This document shows, in pieces, positions 33,524 through 40,152 of a DNA stretch of 40,152 nucleotides (the stretch's first letter is position 1; each line of letters opens with the position of its first letter). The stretch covers positions 1 to 40,152 of the forward strand of contig NZ_JAPJPF010000012.1 of assembly GCF_030825805.1 (NCBI RefSeq). The letters run 5' to 3'. Made by a program: the position numbers and the translations under genes. The stretch comes from Streptococcus sp. (GTDB lineage: Bacteria > Bacillota > Bacilli > Lactobacillales > Streptococcaceae). The notes below the pieces were generated by a model that searched no databases, had not been told where the DNA came from, and saw nothing but the letters and a program-made list of their open reading frames with translations.

Positions 33524-34216
33524 ATGAAAATTGGAATCATTGCGGCCATGCCACAAGAGTTAAAAATCTTAGTGGAAGCTTTGCAGAACGGAGAGAAACA
33601 TCTTCGCTTAGGAAAAGTCTACTATACAGGATCGATTGGTCGCCATGAAGTGGTCTTGGTGGAAAGTGGTATCGGCAAGGTCATGTCTGCTATGAGTGTA
33701 GCAGTCTTGGCCAATGATTTTAAAGTGGAAGCCATTATCAATACGGGTTCTGCAGGTGCTGTTGCCCCAGGGATGGCCGTTGGGGATATCGTCCTTGCCG
33801 ACAAATTGGCCTATCATGATGTGGATGTGACAGCCTTTGGCTATAAGTATGGTCAAATGGCAGGTCAACCACTTTACTTTGAATCCAGCCGCTATTTTGT
33901 TTCAGAGATGAAAAAAGTTCTGGAAGAAGAAGCTGCAACCACACATGTTGGCTTGATTACAACAGGAGATAGCTTTATCGCGAGTGAAGAAAAAGTCGCA
34001 GCAATTCGGGAACATTTCCCAGAAGTATTGGCAGTTGAGATGGAAGGAGCGGCTATTGCCCAAGCCGCTCATGCAGCTGGGCGTCCTTTCATGGTCATTC
34101 GGGCTATGAGTGATACGGCAGATCACGCAGCCAATATCTCTTTTGATGAATTTATCGTAGAGGCTGGCGAACGCTCTGCTCAAACATTGATTTCTTTCTT
34201 GAAGAGATTGGTGTAA
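33524..34216 (+). CDS. mtnN: 5'-methylthioadenosine/S-adenosylhomocysteine nucleosidase
   Basis: This 230-aa enzyme cleaves adenine from MTA and SAH, recycling methyl-cycle waste and feeding LuxS. Motifs include MKIGIIAAMPQELKILVEAL, INTGSAGAVAPGMAVGDIVL, VEMEGAAIAQAA and AMSDTADHAA, the last with the catalytic Asp. The ATG at 33524 is chosen over the GTG at 33515 because AAAGGAG is 9 bp away. It is the last gene of the glmU operon. Confidence 0.96.
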   Translation: MKIGIIAAMPQELKILVEALQNGEKHLRLGKVYYTGSIGRHEVVLVESGIGKVMSAMSVAVLANDFKVEAIINTGSAGAVAPGMAVGDIVLADKLAYHDVDVTAFGYKYGQMAGQPLYFESSRYFVSEMKKVLEEEAATTHVGLITTGDSFIASEEKVAAIREHFPEVLAVEMEGAAIAQAAHAAGRPFMVIRAMSDTADHAANISFDEFIVEAGERSAQTLISFLKRLV

Positions 34217-34252
34217 AACAAACAATAGAGTTAAGGCGCCTCTAATATAAAT

Positions 34253-34308
34253 AGGAAGTGGGACAGAATGAATATCATTTAAATTTCATTCTGTCCTACT
34301 TCCTTTTC
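34253..34308 (+). terminator. Long-stem terminator of the glmU operon
   Basis: AGGAAGTGGGACAGAATGAA pairs with TTCATTCTGTCCTACTTCCT apart from one bulge, with a 12-base AT-rich loop and TTT following. This GTGGGACAGAA type of hairpin recurs in streptococcal intergenic regions; a cousin lies at 40102. Confidence 0.85.
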
Positions 34309-34342
34309 TAAAGCTGATTCCTTCAGAAATAGACGGACTTCA

Positions 34343-34351
34343 TGCTATAAT
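34343..34351 (+). promoter_or_regulatory. Extended -10 promoter of nth
   Basis: TGC-TATAAT lies 28 bp ahead of the nth start. AAAGGAG follows before the ATG. Confidence 0.65.
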
Positions 34352-34378
34352 AAAGTCTAGTAATGCAAAGGAGACGTT

Positions 34379-35008
34379 ATGGTTTTATCAAAAAAACGGG
34401 CACGACATGTGATTGAAGAAATTATCGCCCTCTTTCCAGATGCTCAGCCAAGTTTGGATTTTCGCAACCATTTTGAATTATTAGTAGCGGTCATGCTCTC
34501 TGCTCAGACGACGGACGCAGCGGTCAATAAGGCAACGCCCGCTTTGTTTGAAGCTTTCCCAACTCCTCAGGACATGGCGGTCGCCAGTGAAGCCGACATT
34601 GCCAAGCATATTTCCAAATTAGGCCTCTATCGCAATAAGGCTAAATTTCTCAAAAAATGTGCCCAACAATTGTTGGATAACTTTGATGGCCACGTCCCAC
34701 AGACTCGTGAAGAATTAGAGAGCTTAGCCGGAGTCGGACGGAAAACAGCCAATGTGGTCATGAGTGTAGGCTTTGGTATACCAGCTTTTGCTGTTGATAC
34801 CCATGTAGAGCGGATTTGCAAGCACCATGACATCGTCAAGAAATCAGCAACACCATTAGAAGTTGAAAAACGAGTGATGGATGTTCTTCCACCTGAGCGC
34901 TGGCTCCCAGCTCATCAGGCCATGATCTATTTTGGACGGGCCATTTGCCACCCTAAAAATCCCGAGTGTGATCACTATCCGCAACTCTATAACTTTAAAG
35001 ACAGTTAA
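34379..35008 (+). CDS. nth: Endonuclease III (DNA glycosylase/AP lyase), cluster-degenerate
   Basis: This 209-aa base-excision repair enzyme removes oxidised pyrimidines. The helix-hairpin-helix LAGVGRKTANVV carries catalytic Lys122, and VDTHVERI carries Asp140. The C-terminal iron-sulfur motif should be C-x6-C-x2-C-x5-C, but here only Cys190 and Cys197 remain. The next two positions are Tyr200 and Phe206 (CHPKNPECDHYPQLYNF). A normal 4Fe-4S cluster cannot form. The rest of the protein is intact, so activity without the cluster is plausible. Confidence 0.94.
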   Translation: MVLSKKRARHVIEEIIALFPDAQPSLDFRNHFELLVAVMLSAQTTDAAVNKATPALFEAFPTPQDMAVASEADIAKHISKLGLYRNKAKFLKKCAQQLLDNFDGHVPQTREELESLAGVGRKTANVVMSVGFGIPAFAVDTHVERICKHHDIVKKSATPLEVEKRVMDVLPPERWLPAHQAMIYFGRAICHPKNPECDHYPQLYNFKDS

Positions 35009-35038
35009 AAAGCGAGGTCTAATGACTTCGCTTTTATT
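35007..35038. terminator. Convergent terminator between nth and the XRE membrane regulator
   Basis: AAAAGCGA-GTC and GAC-TCGCTTTT pair around TAAT with a one-base mismatch in each arm. T residues follow on the plus strand, and on the minus strand the A-rich arm gives a T run. Confidence 0.75.
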
Positions 35039-35627
35039 TGATAGGGAAGAAAGTAAGTAAGAGCCAAGAAATCAGTAGAGTAATAGCGCCAATTCCAAGG
35101 ACAAATAGAATAGGAATGAGGATTCTTTGGTAGGGATCTTTACCCCTTTCTTCAGCTTCTTCAATCTCGCTCAGACTGCGTCCTTGTTCATAGGCGACAA
35201 GCTGGCGATAAGTACGAAGATTATGCTTTTTCTTGAATTTTTCAATGCGTAGGGCGTAGAATATATCGACAGCAAGAATCAAGCAACTAATAGCGATGCC
35301 GTATCCATCCAAATAAAGAATGAGGGGAGTGCTGATGATAGGACTGCCAATTAGCAGTAAGCTAAAGACCACTTCATCTTTTTGATAGCGCATAAATTCT
35401 TGGTCGTGAATAATTTGTTTCATGGTTTCCAAATCTCCTTTGACTAGTTTGTCCAATGACACTTCAAAGACCTTACTTAGTAAGAGCAGGTTTTGAATAT
35501 CAGGATAGGTTGCGCCGCGTTCCCAGTTGGAAATGGATTGACGGCTGACAAAGATGATTTCAGCTAATTCGTCTTGAGATAAGTTTTTCTCTTTACGATA
35601 GTGCTGGATTTGTTTTCCGACTTGCAT
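35034..35627 (-). CDS. XRE-family regulator with C-terminal membrane domain
   Basis: This 197-aa protein has an N-terminal Cro/C1 helix-turn-helix (residues 6-60: LSQDELAEIIFVSRQSISNW, then ERGATYPDIQNLLLLSKVF). A linker leads to about three or four membrane segments (85-105, 107-125, 168-192). It is therefore a membrane-tethered DNA-binding protein. Targets are unknown. AGGAAA precedes the ATG. It is the only gene in its unit. Confidence 0.85.
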   Translation of the reverse strand: MQVGKQIQHYRKEKNLSQDELAEIIFVSRQSISNWERGATYPDIQNLLLLSKVFEVSLDKLVKGDLETMKQIIHDQEFMRYQKDEVVFSLLLIGSPIISTPLILYLDGYGIAISCLILAVDIFYALRIEKFKKKHNLRTYRQLVAYEQGRSLSEIEEAEERGKDPYQRILIPILFVLGIGAITLLISWLLLTFFPIK

Positions 35628-35770
35628 AAGATTTCCTCGCTTCCTGATTTCATTCTACTCAATTTTATAAAAAAGGGCTATCAAAGTTCTTTGACATGTT
35701 GATTTCATAGGGTTTAGCAACTGTTTTTGACTATAGATTTACAAGCCTGTCAATGGATAGTTACCTACTG

Positions 35771-35796
35771 AAAAAGAGGCCAAGAGCCTCCTTTTT
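35771..35796 (-). terminator. Terminator of the VOC-family gene
   Basis: On the minus strand AAAAAGGAGGC and GCCTCTTTTT pair with one mismatch around TCTTG and end in T residues. Confidence 0.75.
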
Positions 35797-35797
35797 C

Positions 35798-36184
35798 TTA
35801 TTCGCTAAATCTTAAGAAATAACCATCTGGATCCAAAATCGCAAATTCCTGGGGATAGATAAAGCTATCTCCGACTCGAAATTTTCTTTGTATCAGCGGG
35901 CGATGGATGGGATAGTTAGCTTCCAGCAATTTTTGGTGGAGTTGTGGGACATCCTTGATACCAAAGGAGATATTGATACCGCGACCGAAAGGATAGGTCA
36001 GTTGGGCTAATTCTTCCTCCTTGCCTTCTTCTAGCATTAGCTGACAGTCTTCAAGCGAAAGGAAGAGAAATTTTTCCTCTGGACGCTCGTATTGGACAGA
36101 GAATCCCAACAAGTCGCAGTAGAAGCGACGCGATTTCTCAATATCCGATACGACAAATTCAGGGATGACAGCTTGATAGTCCAT
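35798..36184 (-). CDS. VOC-superfamily (glyoxalase/bleomycin-resistance fold) protein
   Basis: This 128-aa protein has the two beta-alpha-beta-beta-beta modules of the fold: IPEFVVSDIEKSRRFYCDLL-GFSVQYERPEEKFLFL, and INISFGIKDVPQLHQKLLEA followed by QEFAILDPDGYFLRFSE. Members include glyoxalases, dioxygenases and drug-binding proteins. The ligand here is unknown. The C-terminal 'DPDGY.LRF' carries the usual metal-ligand region. It lies 10 bp downstream of exoA on the same strand and is probably co-transcribed. Confidence 0.85.
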   Translation of the reverse strand: MDYQAVIPEFVVSDIEKSRRFYCDLLGFSVQYERPEEKFLFLSLEDCQLMLEEGKEEELAQLTYPFGRGINISFGIKDVPQLHQKLLEANYPIHRPLIQRKFRVGDSFIYPQEFAILDPDGYFLRFSE

Positions 36185-36194
36185 TGTTTCCTCC

Positions 36195-37022
36195 TTAGAG
36201 ATTAATCTCCATTACAATTGGTGTATGGTCTTGACGAGCTCCTGAGTCAATCATAGCTGACTTAGTCACCTTGTCCGCAATGCGGTTAGAAGTGAGCCAG
36301 TAGTCAATTCTCCAGCCTGTGTTGTTGATTTTAGATGTCTTGCTACGTTGTGCCCACCAAGTATATTGATCTGGAAGGTCCCCATGCAAGTGGCGGAAGG
36401 TATCAGTGAACCCTTTGGCTAGCAAGTTAGTAAAGCCAGCACGCTCTTCATCAGTAAAGCCTGGGGAACGACGGTTGCTGGCTGGATTGGCCAAGTCGAT
36501 TTCCTTGTGGGCTACGTTGTAGTCTCCTGTTGCCAGGACAGGCTTTTGCTGGTCTAGTTCTGCCAAGTAGTCTGCATATTTGGCATCCCAGATTTGGCGT
36601 TCTTCCAAGCGTTTGAGCCCATCTCCAGCATTCGGAGTATAGACCTGGGTCACAAAGAAGTCATCAAATTCAAGGGTAATGATTCGACCTTCGACGTCCA
36701 TAGTAGAAGGAGCACCGATTTCTGGGAAGGTTACTGTTGGTGTCAATTCTTTTTTGTAGAGGAACATGGTTCCTGCATAGCCTTTTCGGGCTGGTTCTAC
36801 AGAGGAGCGCCAGGTGTTTTCATAACCAGGGAAAAGTTCTGCTAAGACCTCTAAGTGTTTTTTTGTTGGTCCTTTAGCAGATAATTTTGTTTCCTGAATG
36901 GCAATGATATCCGCATCTTCTGTAACCAAGGTGAGGAGGACGTCTTGTGAGAGCTTCGCGCGTGCAGAGTCACTCGTCAATGCGGCATTCAGTGAGTCAA
37001 TATTCCATGAGATCAGTTTCAT
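36195..37022 (-). CDS. exoA: Exodeoxyribonuclease III / AP endonuclease
   Basis: This 275-aa enzyme of the EEP nuclease family cuts at abasic sites in base-excision repair. Motifs are MKLISWNIDSLNAAL, the metal-binding IIAIQETKLS, YTPNAGDG, ATGDYNVAHKEIDL and the terminal SGARQDHTPIVMEI with the catalytic His. The length matches pneumococcal ExoA. It sits near nth, another base-excision enzyme, though on the other strand. Confidence 0.95.
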   Translation of the reverse strand: MKLISWNIDSLNAALTSDSARAKLSQDVLLTLVTEDADIIAIQETKLSAKGPTKKHLEVLAELFPGYENTWRSSVEPARKGYAGTMFLYKKELTPTVTFPEIGAPSTMDVEGRIITLEFDDFFVTQVYTPNAGDGLKRLEERQIWDAKYADYLAELDQQKPVLATGDYNVAHKEIDLANPASNRRSPGFTDEERAGFTNLLAKGFTDTFRHLHGDLPDQYTWWAQRSKTSKINNTGWRIDYWLTSNRIADKVTKSAMIDSGARQDHTPIVMEINL

Positions 37023-37154
37023 ATCGTTTCCTTTACTAACTTTTTCGATGTTTCTATTATACCAAAAAATGTCCAGTCTCCTGTTCGAGATGATTTGAAG
37101 AAAGCTACGACACTTTAGTAAACAAAGAAATGTTGCTTATGATTTTTCAGTCGA

Positions 37155-37265
37155 ATGTATCCTTACCCAGCTTCACAAAAAGAAGTTGAATGTCTATGTG
37201 ATTCTCTATCAGAAATACTAGGTGTGAATTTTGCTTTTTCTCGTTCCCAACAGCTCGCGACCTAA
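37155..37265 (+). CDS. Possible 36-aa ORF or remnant upstream of pbp2b
   Basis: The 378-bp gap 37023-37400 holds this short frame (MYPYPASQKEVECLCDSLSE..SRSQQLAT). It has protein-like composition but no ribosome site. It may be a decayed gene end. The pbp2b extended -10 overlaps the region just after it. Evidence for expression is absent. Confidence 0.25.
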   Translation: MYPYPASQKEVECLCDSLSEILGVNFAFSRSQQLAT

Positions 37266-37272
37266 CGAAATG

Positions 37273-37281
37273 TGCTATAAT
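37273..37281 (+). promoter_or_regulatory. Extended -10 promoter of pbp2b
   Basis: TGC-TATAAT lies about 120 bp ahead of the chosen pbp2b start, giving a leader of roughly 110 bases. No clear -35 is seen. Confidence 0.65.
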
Positions 37282-37323
37282 GGAGGTTGAGTTTTAAATA
37301 AGAAATTCCCTTTGCTTCTTTTT

Positions 37324-37357
37324 GAAAACAGCCTTCTTTTTCGAAGGAGGTGTTTTC
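37324..37357 (+). promoter_or_regulatory. Leader hairpin of pbp2b containing an AAGGAGG
   Basis: GAAAACA-G-CCTTC pairs with GAAGG-AGG-TGTTTTC around TTTTTC. The right arm contains a perfect AAGGAGG (37344-37350), which is not correctly spaced for the likely start at 37401. In-frame ATGs follow at 37365 and 37386. The hairpin may control access to a decoy or alternative start. Confidence 0.45.
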
Positions 37358-37400
37358 AGATTGGATGCAGTGGGATTCGAATAGGATGGAAAGGAGAGGT

Positions 37401-39482
37401 ATGGCTCGAAAATCTAAGCGTCCGAAAAAAGCGCAAGTTAGAGTGAGAAAATTTGATAATCGTTGGATCACCAGAAGATTGTATCTTTTATTTAGTATTG
37501 TATGTACCCTCTTTTTGATTTTGATTGCTCGTCTGGGCTATATGCAAATCACTCATCAAGAATTTTATACGCAAAAATTAGCCAAAGCCACTAAAAAACA
37601 TTTGACAAGAGGTAGTTTGCGAGGGCAAATCTATGATGCATCTGGCAAACCCTTGGTCGAAAATGTGGACAAGCAGGTCTTGTCTTTTACCCGTAGCAAC
37701 AAATTTACAGCTGCTCAAATGCGTCAGACAGCTCAGGCTCTTCTGAGTTATGTGGAGGTTTCAAATCCTCAGGTTACCAAGCGCCAAGAAGTTGATTTTT
37801 ATCTGGCTAATACGGACGTCTATCAAGAGGTAGTGTCCAAGCTTCCAAAAGAGCACCGTATTGATACTGACGGGAATCCTCTCCCAGAAGCGAAAATCTA
37901 CCAATATGCGGTGGACAGTATTGACCCGGCCAAATTGGGGTATACGGATGAGGAAAAGAAGGCAATCTATCTTTTTAGCCAAATGAATGCCGTCGAGAAT
38001 TTTGCCAGCGCAACCATTGTAACAGATCCTATGTCTGAGGAACAGGTCACTTCGGTCAGGGACCATCTGAAAGAATTTCCAGGATTCGAAGTGATTACAG
38101 GATGGGACCGAAAGGTTGCTGATACACCCTTGGCTTCTATTATTGGAAGTGTCTCTACAGAACAAGCGGGCTTACCTGCTGAAGAAGTAGATGACTATGT
38201 GAAAAAAGGTTATGCACTCAATGATCGGGTCGGTACCTCCTATCTGGAAAAAGAATATGAAGCAGTGCTCCAAGGGAAACGCGTTGAAAAAGAAATCCAT
38301 TTGGATAAGAATGGAAATGTAGAAAAGATCAAAACTCTTTCCAAAGGAAGCAAGGGGAAGAATATCAAACTCTCCATTGATCTCGATTTTCAAAAAGGGG
38401 TCGAGGAAATCTTGAAGAAATCCTTCCAAGCAGAATTAGCTGCTGGCAATGCGACCTACTCTGAAGGGGTCTATGCAGTCGCCATGGATCCGAAAACAGG
38501 AAAAATTTTGGCCATGGCTGGGATGAAGCATGAAGCAGGTTCGCAAGATCTCACTGCAGATGCCTTGGGGACAGTGACCAATGTCTTTGTTCCAGGGTCA
38601 GTGGTCAAGGCAGCCACTCTGACTGCTGGTTGGGAGAATGGTGCCATTTCTGGGAATCAGGTTTTGGTGGATCAACCGATTGTATTTGCTGGTTCTGCTC
38701 CTTTGACCTCTTGGTTTACTCAATTTGGAAGCCGAGAGATTGATGCAGTTCAAGCCCTCGAATATTCCTCCAACACCTACATGGTACAGGTGGCTCTTAA
38801 TCTTATGGGGCAACCTTACCACCCGAATATGCTTTTAAAGACAGATCAGTTGGATCCTGCTATGGAAAAACTACGGTCTACCTTTGCCTCTTATGGACTT
38901 GGAGCTCCAACGGGAATTGATCTTCCAAATGAATCAACAGGGTTTGTTCCAAAAGAGTTTTCAGTCGGAAATTACTTGAGCGATGCCTTTGGACAGTTTG
39001 ATAATTATACCCCGATGCAATTAGCTCAATATGTCGCAACCATCGCCAATGATGGGAAACGGGTAGCCCCTCACCTAGTTCAAGGGGTCTATGAGAATGA
39101 TGCAAAAGGAGGCTTGGGACCACTGAAGGAAGAGATCCCTACCAAAGAGCTCAACCAAGTCGCACTTACTCCTGAAAATCTCTCCTTGATCAAACAAGGT
39201 TTTTATCAAGTGGCAAATGGAACTAGTGGTTTAACAACAGGGAAGGCTGTTGGAGAAGGGGCTGCAGTTTCGATCAGTGCCAAAACAGGAACAGCGGAAA
39301 CCTTTGTAAATGGCGGAACCCCAGCCATTAATACCAATGTGGTGGCCTATGCACCGTCTGATAATCCTCAGATTGCCGTTGCAGTGGTCTTCCCACATAA
39401 TACCAATCTCCAAGCGACCGTCAGTCATAATATTACGAGAGAAATTATCAATCTCTACCAGCAAAAACACCCTATGAATTAG
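37401..39482 (+). CDS. pbp2b: Penicillin-binding protein 2B (class B transpeptidase)
   Basis: This 693-aa elongasome transpeptidase starts from ATG 37401 ([12 protein letters not shown]), served by AAAGGAGAGG. In-frame ATGs at 37365 and 37386 lack proper sites. One membrane anchor is at about 28-48. A pedestal domain follows, then the transpeptidase with SVVK (Ser400-Lys403), SSN (456-458) and KTG (628-630). The residue after SSN is Thr, the penicillin-susceptible state in pneumococcus. It precedes recR by 10 bp, as in other streptococci. Confidence 0.95.
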   Translation: MARKSKRPKKAQVRVRKFDNRWITRRLYLLFSIVCTLFLILIARLGYMQITHQEFYTQKLAKATKKHLTRGSLRGQIYDASGKPLVENVDKQVLSFTRSNKFTAAQMRQTAQALLSYVEVSNPQVTKRQEVDFYLANTDVYQEVVSKLPKEHRIDTDGNPLPEAKIYQYAVDSIDPAKLGYTDEEKKAIYLFSQMNAVENFASATIVTDPMSEEQVTSVRDHLKEFPGFEVITGWDRKVADTPLASIIGSVSTEQAGLPAEEVDDYVKKGYALNDRVGTSYLEKEYEAVLQGKRVEKEIHLDKNGNVEKIKTLSKGSKGKNIKLSIDLDFQKGVEEILKKSFQAELAAGNATYSEGVYAVAMDPKTGKILAMAGMKHEAGSQDLTADALGTVTNVFVPGSVVKAATLTAGWENGAISGNQVLVDQPIVFAGSAPLTSWFTQFGSREIDAVQALEYSSNTYMVQVALNLMGQPYHPNMLLKTDQLDPAMEKLRSTFASYGLGAPTGIDLPNESTGFVPKEFSVGNYLSDAFGQFDNYTPMQLAQYVATIANDGKRVAPHLVQGVYENDAKGGLGPLKEEIPTKELNQVALTPENLSLIKQGFYQVANGTSGLTTGKAVGEGAAVSISAKTGTAETFVNGGTPAINTNVVAYAPSDNPQIAVAVVFPHNTNLQATVSHNITREIINLYQQKHPMN

Positions 39483-39492
39483 AAAGGAAGCT

Positions 39493-40089
39493 ATGCTTTA
39501 TCCAACTCCCATCGCTAAATTAATTGAAAGTTATTCGAAGCTCCCTGGTATTGGGATCAAGACGGCAACTCGTCTGGCCTTTTATACCATTGGAATGAGT
39601 GATGATGATGTCAATGAGTTTGCAAAAAATCTCTTATCAGCAAAGCGGGAATTAGGCTATTGCTCCATCTGTGGAAACCTGACAGATGAAGAAGATTGTG
39701 CCATTTGTCGAGATGAGTCTCGTGATCCATCGACCATTTTAGTGGTAGAAGATAGCCGAGATGTTTCAGCCATGGAAAATATCCAGGAGTACCACGGTCG
39801 CTATCATGTCCTCCATGGCTTGATTTCGCCCATGAATGGGGTTGGACCGGATGATATTAACCTCAAGTCCTTGATTACACGATTAATGGATCATGAGGTC
39901 CAAGAAGTCATTGTGGCGACCAATGCAACTGCAGATGGTGAAGCGACTTCTATGTATATCTCACGCGTCCTCAAACCAGCTGGCATCAAAGTGACCCGTT
40001 TGGCGCGTGGATTAGCTGTCGGAGCCGATATCGAGTATGCGGACGAAGTGACCCTTCTTCGAGCTATTGAAAATCGAACCGAGTTATAA
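39493..40089 (+). CDS. recR: Recombination mediator protein RecR
   Basis: This 198-aa protein loads RecA with RecO at gapped DNA. The N-terminal helix-hairpin-helix is [21 protein letters not shown] four-cysteine zinc finger follows ([18 protein letters not shown]), then a Toprim domain starting [20 protein letters not shown] and a C-terminal Walker-like [26 protein letters not shown] precedes the ATG. The complete gene is present. Confidence 0.97.
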   Translation: MLYPTPIAKLIESYSKLPGIGIKTATRLAFYTIGMSDDDVNEFAKNLLSAKRELGYCSICGNLTDEEDCAICRDESRDPSTILVVEDSRDVSAMENIQEYHGRYHVLHGLISPMNGVGPDDINLKSLITRLMDHEVQEVIVATNATADGEATSMYISRVLKPAGIKVTRLARGLAVGADIEYADEVTLLRAIENRTEL

Positions 40090-40101
40090 GCGGTTACAGA
40101 A

Positions 40102-40127
40102 GAGGCTGGGACAAAAGTCCTAGCCTC
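40102..40127 (+). repeat. Streptococcal GAGGCTGGGAC hairpin
   Basis: GAGGCTGGGAC pairs with GTCCTAGCCTC around AAAA with one mismatch. No T run follows, so it may act as a transcript-stabilising or processing hairpin, or as a weak terminator. Related hairpins are common between streptococcal genes. Confidence 0.7.
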
Positions 40128-40152
40128 TCAATTGTCTTTGGATTGTCGAGCA

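Overview
The window is a piece of a low-GC Gram-positive chromosome that reads as a viridans-type Streptococcus (Mitis/Sanguinis side). The evidence is the gene content and order: gpmA, metG, a glmU-nudix-macP-mtnN cluster, exoA, and pbp2b followed by recR. I cannot name the species from sequence alone. Coding is dense, with strong AAGGAGG-type ribosome sites and many extended -10 promoters.

Layout. 1-3180: the 3' end of gpmA followed by three tandem copies of a 49-bp terminator unit, then metG. 3192-7061: a small XRE regulator with a DUF2975 membrane protein, a DUF6287-type anchored surface protein and a DUF2974 alpha/beta-hydrolase-like protein. 6876-15861: an antimicrobial-peptide sensing and detoxification region. 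It has a BceRS-type two-component system, two BceAB-type ABC transporters whose promoters carry matching TNACA-N4-TGTAA operators at identical spacing, an unannotated 42-aa ORF ahead of the first transporter, and two divergent SemiSWEET sugar transporters between the transporters. 15995-20145: an orphan oligopeptide-binding lipoprotein and a PadR-controlled membrane-protein operon. 20248-21175: a DUF2829 (Tad2-family) protein overlapping a short-chain dehydrogenase.

21351-28516 is a one-strand island of about a dozen small genes. Several are recognisable polymorphic-toxin immunity families (SMI1/KNR4-SUKH, SUKH-4, Imm26-like, Imm50-like) mixed with unrecognised ORFs and what look like gene remnants. 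No toxin is visible, so this looks like a bank of orphan immunity genes. It is followed by a nudix hydrolase, a GNAT acetyltransferase broken by one in-frame TGA, a lone PEP-utilising-enzyme barrel and an ASCH protein.

31202-40089 is housekeeping: glmU-nudF-macP-mtnN (peptidoglycan precursor, PBP2a cofactor, methyl cycle), nth, an XRE membrane regulator, a VOC protein, exoA, pbp2b and recR.

The most striking unexplained structure is a family of four copies (about 138 bp each) of a multi-branched element. All four lie 3' of a gene in the same orientation relative to it. Their stems differ in sequence but keep pairing, while the unpaired positions are conserved. This is the best candidate here for something undescribed.
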